Assembly: GCF_001556185.1 (NCBI RefSeq)
Contig: NZ_LSIJ01000009.1
Coordinates: 62,001-126,000, forward strand
Source of the DNA: Sphingomonas sp. CCH10-B3
GTDB taxonomy: Bacteria > Pseudomonadota > Alphaproteobacteria > Sphingomonadales > Sphingomonadaceae
Reading direction: 5' to 3'
Length of the DNA: 64,000 bases
The notes beneath the pieces were generated by a model, which was not told where the DNA came from, did no database searches, and worked only from the letters and a program-made list of their open reading frames with translations. The position numbers were made by a program, and so were the translations under genes. Positions 52,262 through 60,527 of this stretch are shown here, piece by piece (the stretch's first letter is position 1; every line of letters begins with the position of its first letter).

Positions 52262-53500
52262 ATGCTGCTCGCCCTCCTCCTCGCCGCCGCGCCGCTTCCC
52301 GCGCCTGCCGACGACGCGGCGCTGAAGGCGCGGGTCGAGCGGCTGCTCACCGCCACCCCAGTCATCGACGGGCATAACGACCTGCCGTGGGAAATCCGCG
52401 TGAATCACGACGCGAAAGTCGAAGCGCTCGACCTCAACCAAGACACGTCGAAGCTGCCCAAGCCGCTCCAGACCGACATTCCCCGGCTGAAGAAGGGCCA
52501 TGTCGGCGCGCAATTCTGGTCGGTGTGGATCACTGCCGACAATCTCGGCCCGCGAGCGGTCGAAATGACGCTCGAGGAAATCGACATCGTCAAACGCTTC
52601 GTCGCCGCCAATCCGGCGGTGTTCGAAATGGCGGGGACCGCCGCCGACATCCGCCGGATCAGCAAGGCGGCCAAGATCGCCTCGCTGATGGGGGTCGAGG
52701 GCGGGCACCAGATCGATGGGCGCTTGTCGGTGCTGCGGCGCTATCATGATCTCGGCGTGCGTTACATGACGCTCACCCACACCAAGAGCCTGCCCTGGGC
52801 CGACGCCTCGACCGACGAACCGCGCTCGGGCGGCCTCAGCGCGTTCGGCAAGCAGGTCGTGGCGGAAATGAACCGCATCGGCATGATCGTGGATGTCAGT
52901 CATGTCTCGGACGCAACGATGGCGGCGGTGCTGTCTACGACCAAGGCGCCGGTGATGGCCTCGCACTCCTCCGCGCGCGCGCTCGATGATGCACCCCGCA
53001 ACATCCGCGACGATCTGCTCGCCAAAATCGGCGCCAATGGCGGCGTGGTGATGGTCAACTTCTACCCTAGCTTCACCTCGCAGGCGTGGCGCGACTGGGA
53101 CAAGGCACGCAGCGATTATGCCCGGTCGATCGGTGCTGCGACCGAGCCCTATGGCGCTAATGCCCCCGCGCCGATGGTCGCGTGGGACAAGGCGCATCCG
53201 CAGCCGCTGGTCAGCTCGGCGACGATCGCCGACCATGTCGAGCATATCGCCAAGATTGCCGGCAAGGCGAGCGTCGGGCTGGGCAGCGATTTCGACGGGA
53301 TCAACGGCACATCGCCGGTCGATATGACCGGCGTCGACGGCTATCCCGCGCTGTTCGTCGAGCTCGCCCGGCGCGGGTGGAGCGACGCCGAACTCGCGGG
53401 GCTCGCGCAGGGCAATATCCTGCGGGTGATGGAAAAGGTCGAAGCGGTCGCAGCGGCGATGGCGGGGACGCCGCCGATCGACGCGACCGACCGACCCTGA
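52262..53500 (+). CDS. exported membrane-dipeptidase family protein (peptidase M19)
   Basis: 412 residues. Short N-terminal signal-like segment (LLALLLAAAPLPAPA). The zinc-binding DGHNDLPW near 36 and VEGGHQIDGRLSVLRRYHDLGVRYMTLTH near 145-172 are M19 signatures. DVSHVSDATM near 216 and ASHSSARAL near 238 hold the remaining metal ligands, and the C-terminal SVGLGSDFDGI follows. Family members cleave dipeptides, including D-amino-acid ones, in the periplasm. Start ATG at 52262, 8 bases after AAGGA. Confidence 0.93.
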   Translation: MLLALLLAAAPLPAPADDAALKARVERLLTATPVIDGHNDLPWEIRVNHDAKVEALDLNQDTSKLPKPLQTDIPRLKKGHVGAQFWSVWITADNLGPRAVEMTLEEIDIVKRFVAANPAVFEMAGTAADIRRISKAAKIASLMGVEGGHQIDGRLSVLRRYHDLGVRYMTLTHTKSLPWADASTDEPRSGGLSAFGKQVVAEMNRIGMIVDVSHVSDATMAAVLSTTKAPVMASHSSARALDDAPRNIRDDLLAKIGANGGVVMVNFYPSFTSQAWRDWDKARSDYARSIGAATEPYGANAPAPMVAWDKAHPQPLVSSATIADHVEHIAKIAGKASVGLGSDFDGINGTSPVDMTGVDGYPALFVELARRGWSDAELAGLAQGNILRVMEKVEAVAAAMAGTPPIDATDRP

Positions 53501-53630
53501 CGCACGAGCGTCTGAAACAGCACCGCCAAGGTCGGCGCACGCACTGCTGGTCCGCACTTGCACGGGCGTGCGAACCACATGTTAACGCCTGTTTTTTATG
53601 CTCCCGCCCGAATTTCAGGGAGGGCAGGCG

Positions 53631-54053
53631 ATGTTGATCAGATTGGTGATGCTGGGTGGTTTCGGTGTGCTTGTCGGCGGTGCGATGGCAGTTCATTACG
53701 CCGATCGCTCGCTCAATTATGTCGAGGTGCAGGCGCGGGTCGACAATGTGACTTCGGAATGCCGGCTTGAGCGCACCAGCCATTATGGCGTCGGCCGCCG
53801 CCGCGAATGGACTCGCGACATGGACTGCGATCTCGCCAAGACGCTGCGCGACGAAGACCCCGAGATGAAGGGGATGCACATCAAGCGGACGTCCAAGGTG
53901 ATGCTGCGCTACACCTCGCCCGTCGACGGCCAGATCCACAGCGGCAGCTATTATGTGTCGAGCAAGGACGACGAACAAAAGGCACCGCAGCCCGGCAGCG
54001 TGGTCGGCATTCTCGCCAATACGTCGAAGCCGGACAAGATCCAGCGACTCTGA
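53631..54053 (+). CDS. small membrane-anchored protein, DUF3592-like
   Basis: 140 residues from ATG at 53631 with GGGAGGG upstream. One N-terminal membrane helix (about 4-24, LVMLGGFGVLVGGAMAV), then a soluble beta-rich domain with VEVQARVDNVTSECRLER, RYTSPVDGQIHSGSYYVSS and PGSVVGILANTSKPDKIQ. The layout, a domain converting a VxG...Cxx...Y.V pattern, resembles DUF3592 proteins. Function unknown. Monocistronic; convergent with the deacetylase-family gene. Confidence 0.7.
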   Translation: MLIRLVMLGGFGVLVGGAMAVHYADRSLNYVEVQARVDNVTSECRLERTSHYGVGRRREWTRDMDCDLAKTLRDEDPEMKGMHIKRTSKVMLRYTSPVDGQIHSGSYYVSSKDDEQKAPQPGSVVGILANTSKPDKIQRL

Positions 54054-54062
54054 GCCGCGCGC

Positions 54063-55067
54063 TCAGAAGCCCGACAGAAAGCTCGCGAGATTGGCGCCGA
54101 GCGCGTCGACGGCATAGCCGCCTTCCATCAGCAGCACGCTCGGCCAGCCGCGCGCGGCGATGTCGGCGGCGAGCACGGCATAGTCGGGTGTTGCGATCTT
54201 GAAATGGCTGATCGGGTCGCCGTCCCACGTATCGGCGCCGAAGCTGACGACCAGCAGATCGGGGCCGAAGGCGGCGATCGCGTCGAGCGCGGTCGCCTGC
54301 GCCGCGCGGAATGCTGCCAGCGTCGTCCCCTGCGGCAGCGGCAGGTTGAGCGTCGCGCCCTCGCCTTCGCCCGCGCCGCGTTCGTCGGCATGGCCCCAGT
54401 AGAAGGGGTAATCGGTCGCCGGGTCGGCGTGGATGCTGGCATAGAACACGTCGCCGCGATCCCAGAAAATGTCCTGCGTGCCGTTGCCGTGGTGATAATC
54501 GATGTCGAGGATCGCGACGCGGCGTGCCCCGGCATCGCGCGCCGCCTGCGCCACGATCGCCGCTGCATTCAGATAGCAATAGCCGCCCAGATAATCGGCC
54601 CCGGCATGATGCCCCGGCGGACGGCACAAGGCGAAGGCCACCCGCTCGCCGCCCCGCACTGCCGCCAGCGCCGCGAGCGCCGACTGCACGCTCCAATAGG
54701 CGGCGTCATAGCTGTCGGCGGTCAGCGGGGTCGACGCATCGAAGCTGTAGCGCCCGATCAGCGCATCGATCCGGCTCAGGTCGAGCGGCCGCCGCCCGAC
54801 CACCGGCCAGACATAGCCGATCACATCCCCGGGCCGCCCCGCCTCCGCCCAGCGCGCGGGCGCGGTCTGGAGGAAATCGAGATAGCCCGCGTCGTGCACC
54901 GCGCGGATCGCCGCATCGCCGCGATCCTCGGGCTCGACCGCGCCGACGATCCCCGCGAGCAAAGCCTCGGCGCGCGCCGGGCTTTCGGCATAGGCCGTGA
55001 AGCCGCCGTTATGGAGTTCCTGCAAGGGGGCATGGGCAAGCTGGCGGGGGGAGAAGAAGGCGCGCAT
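54063..55067 (-). CDS. histone deacetylase family protein (acetylpolyamine amidohydrolase-like)
   Basis: 334 residues from ATG at 55065-55067, which overlaps the nhaA stop (TGATG). Zinc amidohydrolase fold: RPPGHHAGADYLGGYCYLN (near 148) with the catalytic histidine pair, the zinc ligands in ILDIDYHHGNGTQD near 188, and SFGADTWDGDP near 272. Bacterial members act on acetylated polyamines or other small amides. The pairing with a Na+/H+ antiporter is unexplained. No acetyltransferase is adjacent. Confidence 0.9.
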   Translation of the reverse strand: MRAFFSPRQLAHAPLQELHNGGFTAYAESPARAEALLAGIVGAVEPEDRGDAAIRAVHDAGYLDFLQTAPARWAEAGRPGDVIGYVWPVVGRRPLDLSRIDALIGRYSFDASTPLTADSYDAAYWSVQSALAALAAVRGGERVAFALCRPPGHHAGADYLGGYCYLNAAAIVAQAARDAGARRVAILDIDYHHGNGTQDIFWDRGDVFYASIHADPATDYPFYWGHADERGAGEGEGATLNLPLPQGTTLAAFRAAQATALDAIAAFGPDLLVVSFGADTWDGDPISHFKIATPDYAVLAADIAARGWPSVLLMEGGYAVDALGANLASFLSGF

Positions 55068-56275
55068 CACGCCACTTTCGGGCGCGGCACTGCAAAACGC
55101 AACACGCCATAGCCCGCGAGCGCCGACAGCACCGATCCGGTAAGCACGCCGATCTTCACTTCAGCCTCGAGCCCCGCCGATCCCGGAAAGGCGAGCCCGC
55201 CGATGAATAGGCTCATCGTGAAGCCGATCCCGGCAAGCAGCGCCACGCCATATAGCTGCGTCCAGCTCGCCCCCTTCGGCCGCTTCGCCCAGCCGAGCCG
55301 TTCGGACAGCGCGATCCCGCCGAGGATCCCCGCCTGCTTGCCGAAGAACAGCCCGGCTGCAATCCCCACCACCAGCGGCGTCGCCAGGATCGACAGCGAC
55401 AGTCCCGCCAGCGTGACGCCGGCATTGGCGAAAGCGAACAGCGGCACGATCGCATAGGCGACCCAGGGGCTCAGCGCATGTTCGAGCCGGTGCAGCGTCG
55501 AATCATGCGCGTCGGGCGCGCTCGGGGTCGAGCGGAAGGGGATGAAGGCGGCGGCGAGCACGCCTGCGACGGTTGCATGCACGCCCGACAGCAGCACCAG
55601 CCACCACAACAGCACAAAGGCTGTGACATAGGGCCAAACCGCGTTGACGCCGCGCCGGTTCATCGCCGCCATCACGGCAAGCACCCCGTTCGCCGCCGCC
55701 AGCGCGGCAAAGTCGATGCCATGGCTATAGGCAATCGCGATGATCGCGACCGCACCCATGTCGTCGACGATCGCGACCGTCGTCAGGAACAGCCGCAGGC
55801 TCGATGACACGCGCTTGCCGAGCAGCGCCATCACGCCGATCGCAAAGGCAATGTCAGTCGCCGCCGGGATCGCCCAGCCCGCGCGCAAATCCGCCGCGCC
55901 GCCGGTAACGAGCAGGAACACGATTGCCGGCCCTGCCATCCCCGCGATCGCCGCCACCACCGGCAGGCGCCGCCGCACCGGATCGGCAAGCCGTCCATCG
56001 ACCAGCTCGCGCTTGATCTCCAGCCCGACGAGCAGGAAGAACAGCGCCATCAGGCCGTCGTTGATCCACAGATGCACAGTCATCGGCCCGATCGCGGGCG
56101 CGAGAACCGGCCCGGTCTCGCCGTGCAGCCAGTGGTGATAAGCGTCGGCGATCCCCGGCAGGTTGGCGACCAGCATTGCCGCTGCCGCTGCCGCCATCAG
56201 CACCAGCCCGCCGATTGCCTCGCTGCGCAGGAAGGCGCGCAGGGCCGATGTCACGCCGCGGCGTTTGCTGATCAT
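55067..56275 (-). CDS. nhaA: NhaA, Na+/H+ antiporter
   Basis: 402 residues, about twelve hydrophobic segments. It exchanges sodium for protons to control cytoplasmic pH and salt. The N-terminal SEAIGGLVLMAAAAAAMLVAN and LWINDGLMALFFLLVGLEIKRE are NhaA signatures. The ion-binding aspartate pair lies in TDIAFAIGVMALLG and VAIVDDMGAVAIIAIAY, where the common DDLGA is DDMGA. It is coupled to the downstream deacetylase-family gene. Divergent from DUF389. Confidence 0.95.
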   Translation of the reverse strand: MISKRRGVTSALRAFLRSEAIGGLVLMAAAAAAMLVANLPGIADAYHHWLHGETGPVLAPAIGPMTVHLWINDGLMALFFLLVGLEIKRELVDGRLADPVRRRLPVVAAIAGMAGPAIVFLLVTGGAADLRAGWAIPAATDIAFAIGVMALLGKRVSSSLRLFLTTVAIVDDMGAVAIIAIAYSHGIDFAALAAANGVLAVMAAMNRRGVNAVWPYVTAFVLLWWLVLLSGVHATVAGVLAAAFIPFRSTPSAPDAHDSTLHRLEHALSPWVAYAIVPLFAFANAGVTLAGLSLSILATPLVVGIAAGLFFGKQAGILGGIALSERLGWAKRPKGASWTQLYGVALLAGIGFTMSLFIGGLAFPGSAGLEAEVKIGVLTGSVLSALAGYGVLRFAVPRPKVA

Positions 56276-56349
56276 GGTCTGCCCCTCTTTCGCCCCAACG
56301 CCTAACGCGCTGGCGCGATCGGTTCAAAGCCTTTGGGTCGCTCGGCCAG

Positions 56350-57810
56350 ATGGCGCTACCCGACCTCCGCACGCTGGCCCATTGGTGGCAGGACGAGATC
56401 GCCCGGCTCGATCAGCACGAGGTCATCACTCGCGTGCGGACCGAGGCCGGGCTCGACGGTCGCTACATGTTCATGGTGCTGATGTCGGCGGGCATCGCCA
56501 TTCTCGGCCTGCTCCAGTCGTCGCCGGCGGTGGTGATAGGCGCGATGCTGATCTCGCCGCTGATGGGGCCGATCATTGGCCTGGGCTTTGCGCTGGCGAC
56601 GATTGATTCGGCCGAAATCCGGCGGACGGTCGTGGCGCTCACCGTCGGGGCGGTGGTGGCGGTCGCGTTCACGGCGTTGATCGTGATGGTCTCGCCGCTC
56701 CAGAATGTTACGGGCGAGCTGGCGGCGCGGACGCGCCCCAATCTGTTCGACCTTGTGATCGCGATCTTGTCGGCGCTGGCGGGCACCTATGCGACGATCC
56801 GCGGGCGCGCAGGAACAGTGGTCGGCGTCGCCATCGCCACCGCGCTGATGCCGCCGCTTGCCACCATCGGCTTCGGCATCGCGACGCTCAACGGCACGGT
56901 CGCGGGCGGTGCGACGTTGCTGTTCGTCACCAATTTCGTGGCGATCACGCAGACGGCCGCCGTGATGGCACGGCTTTACGGTTTTGCACGCTCGCTGTCA
57001 CCGCGCCAGACGATGCTGGGGACGCTGATCGTCATCACGGCATTCGGCGGCCTTGCCATCCCGCTGGGCCTGTCGCTGCGCCAGATCGCGTGGGAAACGC
57101 GCGTCAGCCGCGATGCCCGCGCGGTGCTGGCGGACGAATTCGGCGACGCGACACGGTTGAGCCAGGTCGCGATCGATTTTGCCGCGCAACCGCTCAGCGT
57201 CAAGGCGACCGCGCTCACTCCGGCCTTAAGGCCCAATGCCGCGCCACAGGCCGAGGCGGCACTGCGCGCGCGGCTCGGCCAGCCGGTGAGCGTCACGATT
57301 GCGCAATACCGCGTCGGCGAGGCTGAGGCCGAAGCGGCAACGGTCGCGGCGGCCAAGAATGCGCAGGATGCCGCCGAGCACCGGGTCGAAGCGCTGACCA
57401 CCGAACTCGCGCTGATCGCGGGCGTCGCGCCAGGCGAAGTGCTGGTCGATCGGCTGTCGCGGCGCGCCCAAGTGCGGGCGGGCGTGCTGCCGGGCGCGGG
57501 GCTTGCAACCTATCGCGCGCTTGAGGCGCGGGTGGCGGCGGCTGCGCCCGGCTGGCAGATCACGCTGGAGCCGCCGACCGTTGCTCCTCCCGACGTGAGC
57601 ATGATCGACGGCAAGCCCGATCCGGCGGCCATCGAAGTCGCGGCGTGGGGGGCAAAGCGCCGCGGCCTTGCGCTGAGTGTGAGCGGACCCGCCGAAGCAG
57701 CAACTGCGGTTGCCGAAGCCTTGCGCGCTGGCGGCGCCGAGGTCGTGCTGACCCCCGGCGGACAATCGATCCGGCTCGACTGGCGGACCGACGCCGCGCC
57801 GGACCGCTAG
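56350..57810 (+). CDS. DUF389 domain membrane protein
   Basis: 486 residues. About six membrane segments in the first 260 residues, containing the DUF389 signatures SSPAVVIGAMLISPLMGPIIGLGFALA (near 58-84) and GVAIATALMPPLATIGFGIA near 158. The C-terminal about 220 residues are soluble with a long Ala/Glu helix (EAEAATVAAAKNAQDAAEHRVEAL), possibly coiled coil. DUF389 proteins are uncharacterised. The 3' end overlaps the convergent lysK by 4 bases. Confidence 0.9.
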   Translation: MALPDLRTLAHWWQDEIARLDQHEVITRVRTEAGLDGRYMFMVLMSAGIAILGLLQSSPAVVIGAMLISPLMGPIIGLGFALATIDSAEIRRTVVALTVGAVVAVAFTALIVMVSPLQNVTGELAARTRPNLFDLVIAILSALAGTYATIRGRAGTVVGVAIATALMPPLATIGFGIATLNGTVAGGATLLFVTNFVAITQTAAVMARLYGFARSLSPRQTMLGTLIVITAFGGLAIPLGLSLRQIAWETRVSRDARAVLADEFGDATRLSQVAIDFAAQPLSVKATALTPALRPNAAPQAEAALRARLGQPVSVTIAQYRVGEAEAEAATVAAAKNAQDAAEHRVEALTTELALIAGVAPGEVLVDRLSRRAQVRAGVLPGAGLATYRALEARVAAAAPGWQITLEPPTVAPPDVSMIDGKPDPAAIEVAAWGAKRRGLALSVSGPAEAATAVAEALRAGGAEVVLTPGGQSIRLDWRTDAAPDR

Positions 57811-59420
57811 CGTGCCAATGCCTCGGCGATCAGGTTGCGGCTGTTCGCGATCCCGTAGAGCGCGATGAAGCTGCCCATGCGCGGCCCCTGGCTCGACCCG
57901 AGCAAGGTTTCGTACAGCGCCTTGAACCAGTCGCGCAGATTTTCGAACCCGCCCAGATCGCCGAACTGCGCCTTGCCGATTTCATAGACGATGTTCTGGA
58001 TATCCTCGGCAGACGTATCGGGCGCAAGCTTGGCCAGTTCGGCATCGAGCGCTTCGAGTGCCGCCCGCTCCACCGCTTCGGGCGCGCGGCGGACCAGCGT
58101 GGGCGCCACGAAATCGCGATTATACGCCAGCGCCTTGTCGATCAGATTGTCGAGCGCCGGATAAGCCGCGGGCGAGGCATCGGCCACATAATTGCCGAGA
58201 TAGCCCCACACCTGCTCGCGCGTCGCCTGCGCACCCATCACCCCGACGAGGTTGAGCAGCAGCCCGAAGGTCACCGGCAGTGCCTCTTCGGGCGGCGGGC
58301 CATTGTGGATGTGATGCACTGGATTGCCCAGCCGCTGCTCGACTGGCTGATCGGCATAGGCAGCGCGGAATTGCCAGTAATCATCGATCGCGCGCGGGAT
58401 GACGCCCATGTGCAGCGACTTGGCCTTCTTCGGCTCGCGGTAGATGTAGAAGGCGAGGCTCTCGTCCGAGCCATAGGTCAGCCATTGGTCGATGCTGAGC
58501 CCATTGCCCTTGGACTTCGAAATCTTCTCGCCCTTCTCGTCGAGGAACATTTCGTAATTGAATCCCTCGGGTGGGCGCGCACCGAGTACGCGCGCGATCT
58601 TGCCCGACTGGATGACCGAGTCGATCAGGTCCTTGCCCGCCATCTCATAATCGACGCCGAGCGCGACCCAGCGCATCGCCCAGTCGACTTTCCATTGCAG
58701 CTTGGCCCCGCCCGACAGGATCGACTGTTCGATCACATCGCCGTCATCGGTGAAGCGGACGATCCCCGCCTCGGCATCTACGACCTCGACCGGCACTTGC
58801 AGCACCACGCCCGACTTCGGGCTGATCGGCAGTACGGGGGAATAGGTCGCCTGCCGCTCGGCACGCAGCGTCGGCAGCATCACGCCCATGATCGCGTCAT
58901 AATGGCGCAGCACCGCCCGCAGCGCATTGTCGAACCGGCCCGACGTGTAATAGTCGGTCGACGAGGCGAATTCATAATCGAAGCCAAACCGATCGAGAAA
59001 GTCGCGCAGCATCGCATTGTTGTGCGCGGCAAAGCTGTCGAACTTGCCGAACGGATCGGGCACCTTGGTCAGCGGATGGCCGAGATGATCGGCCAGCATT
59101 GCCTGATTGGGGACATTGTCGGGCACTTTGCGCAGCCCGTCCATGTCGTCGCTGAACGCGATCAGCCGGGTCGGCGTGTCGGACAAGGTCTCAAACGCAC
59201 GGCGCACCATCGTCGTGCGCAGCACTTCGTTGAAGGTGCCGATGTGCGGCAGCCCCGACGGCCCATAGCCCGTCTCGAACAATACCGGCGCGCCGCCGGG
59301 CTTGCCGCCCGGATAGCGTTTCAGCAGCTTGCGCGCTTCCTCATAGGGCCAGGCCTTGGAATCGGTGGCGGCGGCGCGCAAGGCGGCGGCGTCGACGGCG
59401 GGATGCGCAGGGGTCGTCAT
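57807..59420 (-). CDS. lysK: class I lysyl-tRNA synthetase
   Basis: 537 residues. The Rossmann-fold class I LysRS, typical of archaea and many alphaproteobacteria and unrelated to class II LysS. The HIGH-type motif is PSGLPHIGTFNEV (HIGT, near 56), and the KMSKS-type motif is EKISKSKGNGLS near 293. The class-I LysRS segments LIAFSDDMDGLRKVP and ASSTDYYTSGRFD are also present. It charges tRNA-Lys in protein synthesis. Divergent from the JmjC-like gene by 54 bp. Confidence 0.95.
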   Translation of the reverse strand: MTTPAHPAVDAAALRAAATDSKAWPYEEARKLLKRYPGGKPGGAPVLFETGYGPSGLPHIGTFNEVLRTTMVRRAFETLSDTPTRLIAFSDDMDGLRKVPDNVPNQAMLADHLGHPLTKVPDPFGKFDSFAAHNNAMLRDFLDRFGFDYEFASSTDYYTSGRFDNALRAVLRHYDAIMGVMLPTLRAERQATYSPVLPISPKSGVVLQVPVEVVDAEAGIVRFTDDGDVIEQSILSGGAKLQWKVDWAMRWVALGVDYEMAGKDLIDSVIQSGKIARVLGARPPEGFNYEMFLDEKGEKISKSKGNGLSIDQWLTYGSDESLAFYIYREPKKAKSLHMGVIPRAIDDYWQFRAAYADQPVEQRLGNPVHHIHNGPPPEEALPVTFGLLLNLVGVMGAQATREQVWGYLGNYVADASPAAYPALDNLIDKALAYNRDFVAPTLVRRAPEAVERAALEALDAELAKLAPDTSAEDIQNIVYEIGKAQFGDLGGFENLRDWFKALYETLLGSSQGPRMGSFIALYGIANSRNLIAEALAR

Positions 59421-59474
59421 GGGGATGCGGTCCTAGCGAACCCTGCCCGTCACTGCTAGACCCGTGCACGCGCC

Positions 59475-60488
59475 ATGCCGAGCCAGCCCCGTCCCATCGC
59501 CGAGCGCGCGCGGATCGACCGCGCCACTTTCGAAGCCGAGATCGTGCCTGCCGCCCAGCCGGTGGTGTTGCGCGGGCAAGTCACCGACTGGCCGCTGGTC
59601 GCGGCCGCACGGCAATCGGACGCCGATTTTGCCGCCGCCCTGCGCGCGATGGCCAGCGGTGCGGCGGGCGAAGCGTGGTTCGGCGCGCCCGCCATCGAGG
59701 GACGGTTCGGCTTCACCGACGATCTGACCGGCCATAATTTCGACCGGCGGCTGGCGACGGTCGATCAATTGCTCGACCTGATCCTGCGCCAGCGGGGCGA
59801 TGCCGCGCCTTGGAGCGTCTATGCCGGCGCGCTGCCGGTCGCCAAGCATGTGCCGCAGTTTCGCGCGACCCATCCGATGCCGCTGATCGACGCCGATCGC
59901 TATATGCTGGTGTCGCTGTGGCTCGGCAACCGCACCAAGACCGCGGCGCATTGGGACTTGCCACAGAATCTGGCGTGCGTGCTGGCGGGGCGGCGGCGCT
60001 TCACCTTGTTCCCGACCGATCAGGTCGCGAACCTCTATGTCGGGCCGATCGATTTCACGCTGGCCGGGCAACCGTCGAGCCTTGCCGATATCGAGGCGCC
60101 CGATTTCGACCGCTATCCCCGGTTCGCCGAAGCCTTCGATCACGCGCTGGTCGCCGAGCTCGACCCCGGCGATGTCCTGTATGTCCCGAGCCTGTGGTGG
60201 CATGCGGTGACCGGGCTCGAACCGCTGGGGGCGATGATCAACTATTGGTGGCGCGACGGCCCGGCGCGGATGATGACGCCGATGCTGTCTCTGAAGCACG
60301 CGCTGATGACGATGCGTGGGCTGCCGGCGAACGAAAAGGCGGCATGGCGGGCGATGTTCGACCATTATCTGTTCGGCGACGATCCCGCAGCACATTTGCC
60401 CGACCATGCACGCGGCGTGCTCGGCGATCTGTCGCCCGAGGCGCAGGCGCGACTGATGGCCGAACTGGCGGCGGCGCTCCGGCGCTAA
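59475..60488 (+). CDS. cupin-like (JmjC-type) dioxygenase-fold protein
   Basis: 337 residues. The metal-site pattern is visible: HWDLPQNLACVLAGRRRFTLFP with H-x-D near 155, and the third histidine in VLYVPSLWWHAVTGLE near 241. It matches the cupin_8/JmjC-like Fe(II)/2-oxoglutarate hydroxylase family, whose bacterial members hydroxylate ribosomal proteins or small molecules. The substrate is not deducible. 39 bp upstream of the helicase gene and on the same strand. Confidence 0.88.
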   Translation: MPSQPRPIAERARIDRATFEAEIVPAAQPVVLRGQVTDWPLVAAARQSDADFAAALRAMASGAAGEAWFGAPAIEGRFGFTDDLTGHNFDRRLATVDQLLDLILRQRGDAAPWSVYAGALPVAKHVPQFRATHPMPLIDADRYMLVSLWLGNRTKTAAHWDLPQNLACVLAGRRRFTLFPTDQVANLYVGPIDFTLAGQPSSLADIEAPDFDRYPRFAEAFDHALVAELDPGDVLYVPSLWWHAVTGLEPLGAMINYWWRDGPARMMTPMLSLKHALMTMRGLPANEKAAWRAMFDHYLFGDDPAAHLPDHARGVLGDLSPEAQARLMAELAAALRR

Positions 60489-60527
60489 CGAGTTGCCAAT
60501 CTGTTCCCGATCGCCGACAAGCGGCGC

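Noticed and set aside
52217..53578. A 453-codon minus-strand frame opposite the dipeptidase
   Set aside because: No recognisable motif and strong antisense bias; the plus strand has all M19 ligands.
57645..59459. A 604-codon plus-strand frame opposite lysK
   Set aside because: The minus strand has the HIGT and KISKS motifs of LysRS; the plus frame reads as shadow sequence.
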